64,000 nt of DNA, taken from positions 1 to 64,000 of the forward strand of contig NZ_JBLUOA010000001.1 of the NCBI RefSeq assembly GCF_048060095.1. The letters run 5' to 3'. The first letter of the stretch is position 1. Each line of letters starts with the position of its first letter. The stretch is from JBLUOA01 sp048060095 (GTDB lineage: Bacteria; Pseudomonadota; Alphaproteobacteria; Rhodobacterales; Rhodobacteraceae). This document shows, in pieces, positions 51,752-59,841 of this stretch. The notes beneath the pieces are model-generated. The model did no database searches and was not told where the DNA came from. It saw nothing but the letters and a program-made list of their open reading frames with translations. A program made the position numbers and the translations under genes.

Positions 51752-53041
51752 CTATTTTCCAAGGCAGAAGCTGGCGAAAATCTCGTCCAGAATGTTTTCT
51801 ACATCGACACGACCGATCAATGAATCAAGGGCCCGGATCGCTGATCTGAGGTCTTCTGCCGCCAGTTCTGCGCGTTCTGAACCGCTGCTTACCTCATCCT
51901 GCGCTGATTCTAAAGCCTCCGCCGCGCGAGAGATTGCGATTCTGTGTCGTTCACGCGTAGCGATGGCTGCCGTGGCCGCGCGCGCTTCGAGGATTGTGGT
52001 AATCCGCGCGACCAAATCCGAAACACCCTGCCCGGTTTTGCCGGAGATGGACGGGCCATCGCCGCGCCCAAGATCACCCTTTCCATCAAGAACAATATCG
52101 TCGCCACTTGGTTCAAGTTCTGAGAACGAACTGTCGCCATCCATCAGGAAAACACGCAAATCTGCCGCCTTCGCCCGCTCAATCGCCCGCGCAATGCCGA
52201 TACCTTCGACATGGTCGTCCGTGGCGCGCAGGCCGGCTGTGTCGAGGATTGTGACGGGCAGGCCGTTGAGGTCCATCCGCACCTCAATCACATCGCGGGT
52301 GGTTCCGGCGAATTCCGAGGTGATCGCAGCCTCTCGCCCGGAAAGCGCGTTGAGGAGTGTGGACTTTCCAACATTCGGCGGGCCGACAATCGCGACCTCA
52401 AACCCGTCGCGGATACGTTCAGCGATGCGGGAGCCATCCACCTCCTCAATCAACTCCGCCCGGACAGCCCCAATCAGGTCGAGGACTTCAGGCGAGACAT
52501 CCACAGGCACATCTTCATCAGCGAAATCAATCGTCGCTTCCATCAAGGCTGCGGCGCGGATCAATTGGCTGCGCCATCCTTCAGCGCGGGCGCCAAGCGC
52601 GCCAGACAAAACCCGAAGCGCCTGCTTGCGCTGCGCCTCAGTTTCGGCATCGATCAGATCGGCGAGACCTTCGACCTGGGCAAGGTCAAGCCGTTCATTT
52701 TCAAGCGCACGGCGGGTGAATTCGCCCGGTTCAGCCAAGCGCAAACCATCGCGACCAGACAGGTCGCGCAGGACAGCGGCAACGGTGGCTTGACTGCCAT
52801 GCAGATGAAGCTCCACAACCTCTTCGCCGGTAAAGCTGTGGCCGTCTTCGAACCACAGGATCAGCGCCTCATCCAGACGCCCGCCCTCATCATCCCGGAT
52901 TACGCGGAGCGTCGCGACACGCGGTGTAGGAATCTCGCCCGCTATATCGGCCGCCACAGCACGGGCGCGCGGCCCGGAGATCCGAACCACGGCGACGCCC
53001 GCCTTGCCGCGGGCGGTTGCAAGGGCGTAGATCGTATCCAT
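51752..53041 (-). CDS. mnmE: tRNA modification GTPase MnmE (TrmE)
   Basis: MnmE is the GTPase partner of MnmG. The 429-residue protein has the N-terminal tetrahydrofolate-binding region (MDTIYALATARGKAGVAVVR, HLHGSQATVAAVLRDL). The central G domain has Walker A GPPNVGKSTLLN, EFAGTTRD and DTAGLR. The C-terminal conserved Cys is in FASFCLGK. The order rho-mnmE-mnmG-rsmG is typical for the origin region of alphaproteobacteria. rho ends 30 bases upstream. Confidence 0.97.
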   Translation of the reverse strand: MDTIYALATARGKAGVAVVRISGPRARAVAADIAGEIPTPRVATLRVIRDDEGGRLDEALILWFEDGHSFTGEEVVELHLHGSQATVAAVLRDLSGRDGLRLAEPGEFTRRALENERLDLAQVEGLADLIDAETEAQRKQALRVLSGALGARAEGWRSQLIRAAALMEATIDFADEDVPVDVSPEVLDLIGAVRAELIEEVDGSRIAERIRDGFEVAIVGPPNVGKSTLLNALSGREAAITSEFAGTTRDVIEVRMDLNGLPVTILDTAGLRATDDHVEGIGIARAIERAKAADLRVFLMDGDSSFSELEPSGDDIVLDGKGDLGRGDGPSISGKTGQGVSDLVARITTILEARAATAAIATRERHRIAISRAAEALESAQDEVSSGSERAELAAEDLRSAIRALDSLIGRVDVENILDEIFASFCLGK

Positions 53042-53071
53042 CTATTTAACTATCTGTAATTAAACGATAAT

Positions 53072-54343
53072 TTAGGTGTTCATGGAATCGAAGAACTCTG
53101 AGTTCGTCTTGGTTTGCTTCAGCTTCGACAGCAGGAATTCGATGGCATCCGTGGTCCCCATCGGGTTCAGAATCCGACGCAGAACAAAGGTTTTTTGCAG
53201 GTCGATCTTGTCGATCAGCAGGTCTTCTTTTCGGGTGCCGGATTTCAGAATGTCGATGGCCGGGAACACGCGCTTGTCGGAGACTTTCCGATCCAGCACG
53301 ATTTCAGAGTTACCGGTGCCTTTGAATTCTTCAAAGATCACTTCGTCCATCCGGCTGCCGGTATCGATCAGCGCGGTCGACACGATGGTGAGCGATCCAC
53401 CCTCCTCGATATTCCGGGCGGCACCAAAGAAGCGTTTGGGGCGCTGCAGGGCGTTCGCGTCGACACCACCGGTCAGCACCTTACCCGAGGAAGGCACAAC
53501 GGTGTTGTAAGCGCGGCCAAGGCGGGTGATGGAGTCGAGCAGGATCACAACGTCGCGCTTGTGTTCGACCAGTCGCTTCGCTTTTTCGATCACCATTTCC
53601 GCAACCGCTACGTGACGGGTCGCGGGTTCATCAAAGGTGGAGGACACAACCTCCCCCTTCACGGAACGCTGCATGTCGGTGACTTCTTCCGGGCGTTCGT
53701 CGATCAGAAGCACGATCAGGTAACATTCCGGGTGATTGCGTTCGATCGAATGTGCGATGTTTTGCAAGATCACGGTTTTACCGGTGCGCGGCGGTGCCAC
53801 GATCAATGACCGCTGGCCTTTCCCGATTGGCGCGACCAGATCGATCACGCGGGCAGTTTTATCTTTGACTGTCGGATCCTCAATCTCAAGCTTCAGACGC
53901 TCATCCGGGTAAAGCGGTGTGAGGTTGTCGAAGTTGATCTTATGCTTGGCCTTTTCCGGTTCCTGGAAGTTGATCGCCGTGACGCCCGTCATGCAGAAGT
54001 AGTTTTCATTGTCGCGCGGCGCTTGAATGACACCTTCAACGGTATCCCCGGTGCGCAGCGAAAACTTCCGGATCATGTCAGGCGAAACATAGATGTCATC
54101 CGGACCGGGCAAATAGTTCGCCTCGGGCGAGCGGAGGAAGCCGAAGCCGTCCTGCAAAACCTCAAGCACGCCATCACCGCTGATTTCCCAATCTTCGTCG
54201 GCGCGTTCCTTGAGGATGGCGAACATCATGTCGCCCTTCCGCATGGTGGACGCGTTTTCAATCTCAAGCTCTTCGGCCATCGAAAGAAGGTCTTTCGGCG
54301 TGTGGGCTTTCAGCTCTGCAAGGGACAGGCGTTCTTGGGTCAT
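53072..54343 (-). CDS. rho: Transcription termination factor Rho
   Basis: Rho is the hexameric RNA helicase that ends many transcripts. The 423-residue protein has the N-terminal RNA-binding fold (LEVLQDGFGFLRSPEANYLP, DIYVSPDMIRKF), Walker A PPRTGKTVILQN, the LLIDERPEEVTDM motif and the Q/R loops (DSITRLGRAYN, GTGNSEIVLDRKVSDKRVFP). Length and order are those of a standard Rho without an insertion domain. A hairpin sits in its leader at 54401. Confidence 0.98.
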   Translation of the reverse strand: MTQERLSLAELKAHTPKDLLSMAEELEIENASTMRKGDMMFAILKERADEDWEISGDGVLEVLQDGFGFLRSPEANYLPGPDDIYVSPDMIRKFSLRTGDTVEGVIQAPRDNENYFCMTGVTAINFQEPEKAKHKINFDNLTPLYPDERLKLEIEDPTVKDKTARVIDLVAPIGKGQRSLIVAPPRTGKTVILQNIAHSIERNHPECYLIVLLIDERPEEVTDMQRSVKGEVVSSTFDEPATRHVAVAEMVIEKAKRLVEHKRDVVILLDSITRLGRAYNTVVPSSGKVLTGGVDANALQRPKRFFGAARNIEEGGSLTIVSTALIDTGSRMDEVIFEEFKGTGNSEIVLDRKVSDKRVFPAIDILKSGTRKEDLLIDKIDLQKTFVLRRILNPMGTTDAIEFLLSKLKQTKTNSEFFDSMNT

Positions 54344-54400
54344 ATCAAACTCTCGGACCTCGCCTGACGGCGATGGAATATTTTCTGAATGGGAATCTAC

Positions 54401-54416
54401 CCAGCCGGACGGCTGG
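54401..54416 (-). repeat. Inverted repeat in the rho leader
   Basis: CCAGCCGGACGGCTGG is a near-perfect 16-bp palindrome with a 7-bp stem, about 58 bases before the rho start codon. No T tract follows on the minus strand. It may be a leader structure or an operator. Confidence 0.35.
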
Positions 54417-54460
54417 TTTGGATGTTAGATAAGCGTCACGGGTGTTTAAGTCAATCGACC

Positions 54461-54913
54461 TCAGAAGGGTCGCGCGATGACTGATACGACGATGACAATC
54501 AGCAACAGGGTCGGCACCTCGTTCATCAAGCGATAGCGTCGCCCGGTCACGGTGTTTTCGCCGCGCAGGAAATCCTTGCGCCGATAGCCAAGCCAGTGAT
54601 GGAACCATGTCATAGCCAGAACCGCGGCGGCCTTGGTCCAGGGCCAGATGGCCGACCAATCGACAACACCGGGGGTAAAGACCAAAAGCAGGCCAAAGAC
54701 CCACGCGGCAGTCATCGCCGGGTTCATGATGACCCGCAGCAGTTTGACTTCCATCTTCTGAAACAACGCTTCGGTGGTTGAGCCCTGTTCGACCTCTTCA
54801 ACGTGATAGACAAACAGGCGGGGAAGGTAGAACAGCCCGGCCATCCAAGCGATCACCGAAATCACATGGAGCACTTTGGTCCAGGGATATAGATCAATAA
54901 GAAGGTCAGACAT
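54461..54913 (-). CDS. hemJ: Protoporphyrinogen oxidase HemJ
   Basis: HemJ is the membrane protoporphyrinogen oxidase of bacteria that lack HemG and HemY. The 150-residue protein has about four hydrophobic helices and the conserved His segment TKVLHVISVIAWMAGLFYLP, FHHWLG and the Lys/Arg-rich block YRRKDFLRGE. It fits the UPF0093 family. The ATG at 54913 is used over 54928. hemH at 22.6 kb acts next in the pathway. It lies at the left edge of the proposed oriC, and a DnaA-box-like sequence overlaps its ribosome-binding region. Confidence 0.9.
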   Translation of the reverse strand: MSDLLIDLYPWTKVLHVISVIAWMAGLFYLPRLFVYHVEEVEQGSTTEALFQKMEVKLLRVIMNPAMTAAWVFGLLLVFTPGVVDWSAIWPWTKAAAVLAMTWFHHWLGYRRKDFLRGENTVTGRRYRLMNEVPTLLLIVIVVSVIARPF

Positions 54914-54946
54914 TCCGGTTATCCCCATACACGGTCTGCGCCCTTC

Positions 54947-54967
54947 TAATAATAATTATATATAAAA
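54947..54967. other. AT-rich unwinding element of oriC
   Basis: Twenty-one consecutive A/T bases, within a longer AT-rich stretch that runs to about 54984. It is the longest such run seen in the window and a natural candidate for the duplex-unwinding element. Confidence 0.6.
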
Positions 54968-55012
54968 GAAAAGATGATGATTTTGTAGGGAGGCCGAAAT
55001 CTTGGGATTAAA

Positions 55013-55029
55013 GAATCCTCCACAGAGTC
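55013..55029. other. Pair of GANTC methylation sites
   Basis: GAATC (55013-55017) and GAGTC (55025-55029) are 7 bases apart. GANTC is the target of the cell-cycle methyltransferase CcrM of alphaproteobacteria. Their position within the proposed origin suggests methylation state could mark it; this is inference. Confidence 0.45.
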
Positions 55030-55105
55030 ATGCAGAAGGTTCTTTGATGGGGATAAAATTGGGATAAGTTCCTGAGGTATTGGATAATTCTGTAAATATG
55101 AACAA

Positions 55106-55118
55106 TATCAGTGGATTA
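55106..55118 (+). promoter_or_regulatory. Consensus IHF binding site
   Basis: TATCAGTGGATTA matches the IHF consensus WATCARNNNNTTR at every specified position. IHF bends DNA in many bacterial origins. It lies between the AT-rich run and the DnaA palindrome. A 13-base degenerate motif can occur by chance, so the context carries the weight. Confidence 0.5.
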
Positions 55119-55192
55119 GTATATTGCACCTGTGAATGAAACCGTGTGGGAATTTCTGGGCAAAACGCTATACGCACACTCTGCACAGATCA

Positions 55193-55221
55193 GATTTATC
55201 ATTATCCACCGTGGATAAATC
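55193..55221. repeat. Head-to-head DnaA-box palindrome
   Basis: TTATCCACC (55202-55210) and the reverse-strand TTATCCACG (55218-55210) form a near-perfect inverted repeat, each one mismatch from TTATCCACA. An outer inverted pair GATTTATC / GATAAATC (55193-55200 and 55214-55221) overlaps it. It is the best DnaA-like pair in the window. Confidence 0.7.
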
Positions 55222-55330
55222 ACCCCGTAATCTTGCCAAATAGCCGCACTTCCGGCAGAGCGGAGAGATATCCCCGATTTGGCCAAAACTTCACACACAT
55301 CCACCCCAAGCGATCCACAGGTTCACGCAC

Positions 55331-55930
55331 ATGTCCGCGCCCATCATCCTCGCCTCTGGTTCGGAGATCCGCCACCGGCTGCTGCAAAACGCAGGCGTTC
55401 CGCATCGCGTTGAGGTCGCCCGTGTCGATGAAGAGATGATCCGCGATTCGATGTTGGCCGAGGGGCTGCCGCCGCGCGACATTGCGGATGCGTTGGCCGA
55501 ACAGAAAGCGCGGAAGGTTAGCCAGAAAGAACCGGGCGCATTGGTGATCGGCTGCGATCAGGTTCTGGATTTCGACGGCAAGATTCTTGCGAAACCCGAA
55601 ACACCCGACGTGGTGAAAGATCAACTAAGGGCTTTGCGTGGCAAACGGCATATGCTTCTATCGGCCGTCGTGATCTATCAGGATGCCAAACCCGTCTGGC
55701 GACACATTGGTCAGGTGCGCTTGCAGATGCACAATATTTCTGATGCGTTTATCGACGACTATGTCGCGCGAAACTGGGATAGCATTCGCCACTCCGTCGG
55801 CGGATACAAAGTCGAAGAAGAGGGCGCGCGGTTGTTTTCGCGCGTCGATGGCGATTTTTTCACCGTTCTGGGGCTGCCGCTTTTAGAGCTTTTGTCATAT
55901 CTTACACTTAGGGGAGAGTTGACGAGATGA
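55331..55930 (+). CDS. maf: Maf-family nucleotide pyrophosphatase
   Basis: Maf proteins hydrolyse modified or canonical nucleotides such as dTTP and UTP and are linked with septum formation. The 199-residue protein has the N-terminal LASGSEIRHRLLQNAGV, EQKARKVSQKE, VIGCDQVLDFDGKIL and VGGYKVEEEGARLF. The ATG at 55331 ends the gene-free origin region, so it is the first gene to the right of oriC. It overlaps aroE by 4 bases. Confidence 0.94.
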   Translation: MSAPIILASGSEIRHRLLQNAGVPHRVEVARVDEEMIRDSMLAEGLPPRDIADALAEQKARKVSQKEPGALVIGCDQVLDFDGKILAKPETPDVVKDQLRALRGKRHMLLSAVVIYQDAKPVWRHIGQVRLQMHNISDAFIDDYVARNWDSIRHSVGGYKVEEEGARLFSRVDGDFFTVLGLPLLELLSYLTLRGELTR

Positions 55931-56763
55931 GTGATACCGCGATTCCATTGGCCGGCGTAATCGGCTCGCCAATCGAACACAGCAAGTCGCCGGCACTTCA
56001 CGGGCATTGGCTGAAGCGTTACGGAATCAACGGCCATTACATTCCGATGAATGTCGCCCATGACGATCTGGCCGAGGTGATCGAACTGCTGCCGCGTCTG
56101 GGATTTGTCGGCGTCAACGTGACGATCCCGCATAAAGAGGCGGTGCTTGAGCTTGCAGATCTTGTTACCGACCGTGCCTCATTGATCGGCGCTGCAAATA
56201 CGCTCATTTTCCACAAAGACGGACGGGTTCACGCGGATAACACTGACGGTTACGGATTTGTCGAAAACCTGCGCCAAGGGGCGCCGGGCTGGTCGGCAGC
56301 AGATGGACCGGCGGCGGTGTTTGGCGCAGGCGGCGCTGCGCGCGCGGTGATCGCGTCGCTGTTGGAAACCGGGGCAGAGGAAATCATGCTCGCCAATCGA
56401 ACGCGATCCCGCGCGGATGCGTTACGCAGCGAATTTGGCCAGCGCGTTCACGTGTTTGAATGGGTTCAGGCGGGCAATATGCTTGAGGAAGCGGCGACCG
56501 TGGTCAATACCACATCGCTAGGCATGGTCGGAAAGCCGGAACTGAGGGTGCCGCTTGACGGACTGCGCAAGGATGCGACGGTGACGGACCTTGTCTACGC
56601 CCCGCTGGAAACGGCCTTTCTGGAAACTGCGCGGGAAAAGGGGTGTCGGACTGTCGATGGGCTGGGCATGTTGTTGTTCCAAGCCGCCCCGGCGTTTGAA
56701 CGTTGGTTCGGGCAACGCCCCGATGTTGACGCCCAGACCCGCGATGCGGTCTTGTCCGCATGA
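55927..56763 (+). CDS. aroE: Shikimate dehydrogenase
   Basis: AroE reduces 3-dehydroshikimate with NADPH. The 278-residue protein has GSPIEHSKSPALHGHWL, NVTIPHKEAVLEL with the catalytic Lys, NTDGYGFVENL with the catalytic Asp, the NADP loop FGAGGAARAVIASLL, and NRTRSRADAL. The start overlaps maf and the stop overlaps coaE, in an ATGA arrangement each time. The order maf-aroE-coaE-dnaQ is conserved next to the origin of alphaproteobacteria. Confidence 0.97.
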   Translation: MSDTAIPLAGVIGSPIEHSKSPALHGHWLKRYGINGHYIPMNVAHDDLAEVIELLPRLGFVGVNVTIPHKEAVLELADLVTDRASLIGAANTLIFHKDGRVHADNTDGYGFVENLRQGAPGWSAADGPAAVFGAGGAARAVIASLLETGAEEIMLANRTRSRADALRSEFGQRVHVFEWVQAGNMLEEAATVVNTTSLGMVGKPELRVPLDGLRKDATVTDLVYAPLETAFLETAREKGCRTVDGLGMLLFQAAPAFERWFGQRPDVDAQTRDAVLSA

Positions 56764-57359
56764 GTCGACCGTTCCTGATCGGGCTAACCGGTTCAATCGG
56801 AATGGGAAAATCGACGACGGCCAGGATGTTTGCCGACGAAGGTGTTGCGGTCTGGGATGCGGATGCCGCCGTGCACCGGCTCTACGACAAAGGCGGCGCG
56901 GCGGTGCCCGAAATCGCAAATCTACATCCAGATGCGGTGATCAATAGTGCCGTCAGCCGCGCGGCGCTGAAAGACTGGATCGCCAAAGATCCAACCGCCC
57001 TTCGACAAATCGAAAGCGTCGTTCATCCCCTTGTCGCCGCCGACCGCGCGGAGTTCATCGAGGCCGCGGAGAGCGACATCGTCCTGCTCGACATCCCACT
57101 GCTGTTTGAAACCGGCAGCAGTGCCGATATGGATGCGGTTGTCGTCGTCACAGCCCCGGCCGATGTTCAGCGGTCGCGGGTTCTGGAGCGTCCGGGCATG
57201 ACCGAAGCGCAGTTTGACGCGATTCTTGTCAAGCAACTGCCCGATGCCGAAAAGCGCCGCCGTGCGGATTACATTGTTGAGACCGTGACGCTTGAAGCGG
57301 CGCGGGATGCTGTGCGACATATCGTAGACCAAATCAGGAGACAGCAGACCGATGCGTGA
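56760..57359 (+). CDS. coaE: Dephospho-CoA kinase
   Basis: CoaE phosphorylates dephospho-CoA in the last step of CoA synthesis. The 199-residue protein has the P-loop GLTGSIGMGKSTTA near residue 10, WDADAAVHRLYD, IESVVHPLVAADR, LLDIPLLFETG and VVVVTAPADVQRSRVLER. It is translationally coupled to aroE and overlaps dnaQ by 8 bases. Confidence 0.96.
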   Translation: MSRPFLIGLTGSIGMGKSTTARMFADEGVAVWDADAAVHRLYDKGGAAVPEIANLHPDAVINSAVSRAALKDWIAKDPTALRQIESVVHPLVAADRAEFIEAAESDIVLLDIPLLFETGSSADMDAVVVVTAPADVQRSRVLERPGMTEAQFDAILVKQLPDAEKRRRADYIVETVTLEAARDAVRHIVDQIRRQQTDA

Positions 57360-58044
57360 AATCGTCCTCGACACCGAAACCACCGGGTTTGAGCCTGAGC
57401 AAGGCGACCGGATTGTCGAAATCGGCGCGGTTGAGCTGCTGAACCACGTTCCGACCGGGCGCACCTATCACCAATATATCAACCCCGAACGCGCCATGCC
57501 GAATGAAGCGTTCGAGGTTCACGGGCTGGGCGACGAATTCCTTGCCGATAAACCCGTGTTCAAAACCATCGCGCAGGCTTTCGTGGATTTCATCGAAGAC
57601 TCGCGCCTTGTGATTCACAACGCAGCCTTTGACATGAAGTTCCTGAACGCCGAACTGAAATGGGCTGGTCACCCGCAACTGCCGATGGAACAGGCGCTGG
57701 ATACGCTGGCCATCGCACGGCGGAAATTCCCCGGCTCCCCGGCGTCGCTGGATGCGCTGTGCCGTCGTTTCGGTATCGACAATTCATCGCGCACGCTGCA
57801 CGGCGCGCTGCTCGACTCCGAAATTCTGGCCGAAGTTTATCTGGAGCTGATCGGCGGGCGGCAACCCGACTTTGGCTTGGCAAGCGGTGGCGGTCAATCG
57901 ACCGGGCCGGGTGGCGAAACCGAATGGCGTCCGCAACAGCGGCCAAGCCCGCTGCCGCCTCGGATCACCGAGGATGAGGCCGCCGCCCATGCCGCGTTCG
58001 TGGCGGAAATGGGCGACGGTGCTTTGTGGAAAAAACTGTCTTAA
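57352..58044 (+). CDS. dnaQ: DNA polymerase III epsilon subunit (proofreading exonuclease)
   Basis: The epsilon subunit proofreads for DNA polymerase III. The 230-residue protein has the ExoI motif VLDTETTGFEP, ExoII HNAAFDMKFLNAEL and an ExoIII region with LHGALLDSEILAEVYLEL. The C-terminal tail (residues ~180-230) is typical for binding the alpha subunit. It is the last of the rightward series and converges with secB with a 4-base overlap. Confidence 0.96.
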   Translation: MREIVLDTETTGFEPEQGDRIVEIGAVELLNHVPTGRTYHQYINPERAMPNEAFEVHGLGDEFLADKPVFKTIAQAFVDFIEDSRLVIHNAAFDMKFLNAELKWAGHPQLPMEQALDTLAIARRKFPGSPASLDALCRRFGIDNSSRTLHGALLDSEILAEVYLELIGGRQPDFGLASGGGQSTGPGGETEWRPQQRPSPLPPRITEDEAAAHAAFVAEMGDGALWKKLS

Positions 58045-58535
58045 GACACGTTGGTGTCGGCTTTTTCAGCCTCGGCCCGCCGTGCAAGCTCCTGACGATA
58101 CAGCGCCACGAAATCGATGTTTTCGAGGTTCAACGCCGGGAAGCCGCCATCGCGGGTTACGTCGCTGACGATGCGGCGCACGAACGGGAACAGCATCCGC
58201 GGGCATTCGATCAGCAGATAGGGATGTAGCTGTTCTTCGGGCACGTTTTCGACGTGGAAGATGCCGCCATATTCAAGCTCCATCAGGAACAGGGGCTGGC
58301 CCTTGTCCTTGGTTTTGGAGTTGATCGTGAACTTCGCGATAATCTCATACTGATGTTCGACGCTGCGTTTCTTTGCGTCGAGGTTCACCTGAACCTGAAT
58401 GTCCGGCTGAACGTCGCCCTGAATACCTTTTTGCGCGACGATATTCTCAAAAGACAGATCGCGGACGAACTGGCCCAAGACCTGCATTTTTACCTGCGCG
58501 GGCTGTTCTGCCGCGCCGTTTTCGTTTTCGGCCAT
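58041..58535 (-). CDS. secB: Protein-export chaperone SecB
   Basis: SecB holds preproteins unfolded and passes them to SecA. The 164-residue protein has QVKMQVLGQFVRDLSFENI, NLDAKKRSVEHQYEI, FLMELEYGGIFHVENVP, LIECPRMLFPFVRRIVSDVT and GGFPALNLENIDFVALY. SecA at 5.5 kb has the C-terminal zinc tail that binds it. It is downstream of no obvious partner; fxsA is upstream with 58 bases between. Confidence 0.97.
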   Translation of the reverse strand: MAENENGAAEQPAQVKMQVLGQFVRDLSFENIVAQKGIQGDVQPDIQVQVNLDAKKRSVEHQYEIIAKFTINSKTKDKGQPLFLMELEYGGIFHVENVPEEQLHPYLLIECPRMLFPFVRRIVSDVTRDGGFPALNLENIDFVALYRQELARRAEAEKADTNVS

Positions 58536-58593
58536 TCTATACTCCCGATGGCGATGAGGTTGGCGGGGTATCTAGCAGGTCCGGGTTTCGGCC

Positions 58594-59082
58594 TCAATGC
58601 TTTGTCCAGCCAGACGGGCCGTGGGTCGGCTTTTTCGGCGGCTGAACCTCTTGAAAATCACCGTCGATGATATCCGGGTCTTGCGGATGCGGGCGGTGCG
58701 GGTCCGGTTGATCCGGTCCCATCGAAAAGCTCTGCACTTTGACGCGGGCGCGCAGATAGCGATACGCGGCGCGGCGGAACGGCGGGAACAGCAGCAAAAA
58801 ACCGACCGTGTCGGTGAAGAATCCCGGTGTCAGCAATAGCGCCCCGGCGATCAGGATCATTGCGCCATGCGCCAAAGGTTCGGTCGGGTCGCGCAGTTCA
58901 GAGAACGATCCGCGCAGTTCATTGATCGCCAGCGCCCCCTGCGTGCGCACCAGCCATGTGCCAAGAACCGCTGTCAGAACAACAATCGCAAGCGTCGGGA
59001 ACAGCCCGATTGCCCCGCCCAACTGGATGAACAAGGCGATTTCAATCAGCGGAACCGCGATAAAGATTAGCAACAACCACAT
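58594..59082 (-). CDS. fxsA: FxsA-family membrane protein
   Basis: The 162-residue protein has 3-4 hydrophobic segments (WLLLIFIAVPLIEIALFIQL, AIGLFPTLAIVVLTAVLGTW, the ALLLTPGFFTDTVGFLLLFP region) and the RELRDPTEPLAHGAM loop. The C-terminal third is Pro/Asp-rich. FxsA overexpression in E. coli blocks phage T7 exclusion by F, but the normal role is unknown. The ATG at 59082 follows GAGGGTCAT. It is divergent from the Tim44-like gene. Confidence 0.9.
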   Translation of the reverse strand: MWLLLIFIAVPLIEIALFIQLGGAIGLFPTLAIVVLTAVLGTWLVRTQGALAINELRGSFSELRDPTEPLAHGAMILIAGALLLTPGFFTDTVGFLLLFPPFRRAAYRYLRARVKVQSFSMGPDQPDPHRPHPQDPDIIDGDFQEVQPPKKPTHGPSGWTKH

Positions 59083-59181
59083 ATGACCCTCTTTTCCGGC
59101 GCGTCGTGAGGTGGACTTGGACCGACCCACGCCCTACATATGAACGGTGAACACGTGTTACCATCCTTTCGTGAGGTCCGA

Positions 59182-59841
59182 ATGAGCTCTTCTGCGATCC
59201 AACTGCTGGTTTTGGCCGGCGTTGCCATATTTCTGATCCTGAAGCTGCGTGGTGTGCTTGGCACCCGCGAAGGGTTTGAAAAACCGGCAATCCGTGCCGA
59301 TGACACTGTAACCCAGCGCCGCGCTGGGCTTGAGGTGATTGAGGGCGGGCCAGACCGCGACATCACGGACCATGTGGCCGAGGGCAGCCCCGAGGCCGAA
59401 GCGCTTGCCGCGATGAAAGAGGCAGAGCCGGGCTTTAACGTCGGCGAATTCCTGCAAGGCGCGCGTGGGGCCTACGAAATGATCCTGATGGGGTTCGAAC
59501 GTGGCGATATGGATTCGCTGCGGCCTTTCCTGTCGGACGATGTCTTTGACAGTTTTGTCGATGTCGTCGCGGCACGCGAGGATAAGGGCCTGACCATCGA
59601 CGCCGAATTCATCGGTGTGCGCGAGGTTGCGGTGATCGACGCGAATTTCGACCAAAATTCCCGCGAGGGCGAGGTGAAAGTTCGCTTCGCTGGTGAACTC
59701 ACGTCGGTCGTGCGCGACAGTGGCGGCGACATCGTCGAAGGCAAACCGCACGAGATTAAACGCCAGAAAGATATCTGGACCTTCGCCCGCAAGATGGGAA
59801 CGAACGATCCGAATTGGTTGCTGGTCGCCACCGGGGAATGA
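59182..59841 (+). CDS. Tim44-like domain protein
   Basis: The 219-residue protein has one N-terminal membrane helix (IQLLVLAGVAIFLILKL) and a C-terminal Tim44-like domain (FLQGARGAYEMILMGFERGD, LRPFLSDDVFDSF, EVKVRFAGELTSVVRD, DIWTFARKMG). Bacterial members are inner-membrane proteins near the Sec system by gene position, and function is unclear. The ATG at 59182 sits before the helix; an ATG at 59140 is in frame upstream. mltA starts inside its stop. Confidence 0.9.
   Translation: MSSSAIQLLVLAGVAIFLILKLRGVLGTREGFEKPAIRADDTVTQRRAGLEVIEGGPDRDITDHVAEGSPEAEALAAMKEAEPGFNVGEFLQGARGAYEMILMGFERGDMDSLRPFLSDDVFDSFVDVVAAREDKGLTIDAEFIGVREVAVIDANFDQNSREGEVKVRFAGELTSVVRDSGGDIVEGKPHEIKRQKDIWTFARKMGTNDPNWLLVATGE

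Larger units (their letters stand above)
54914..55330. other. Probable chromosomal replication origin oriC
   Basis: This is the only gene-free stretch over 300 bases in the window. It is AT-rich in an otherwise GC-rich genome and carries an A/T-only run, several DnaA-box-like 9-mers (TTATCCCCA at 54919-54927; its reverse at 55048-55056; variants at 55059, 55079 and 55110; CGATCCACA at 55311-55319), a DnaA-box palindrome at 55202-55218, an IHF consensus and two GANTC sites. Genes on the left are transcribed leftward and those on the right rightward. parAB-parS are 3.5-5.4 kb away. In Caulobacter the origin lies in the same kind of neighbourhood. Evidence is strong but computational. I see no credible ORF in it. 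Confidence 0.85.

Noticed and set aside
51792..52793. Plus-strand open frame (333 codons) antisense to mnmE
   Set aside because: Ser/Arg-rich shadow of a certain GTPase gene.
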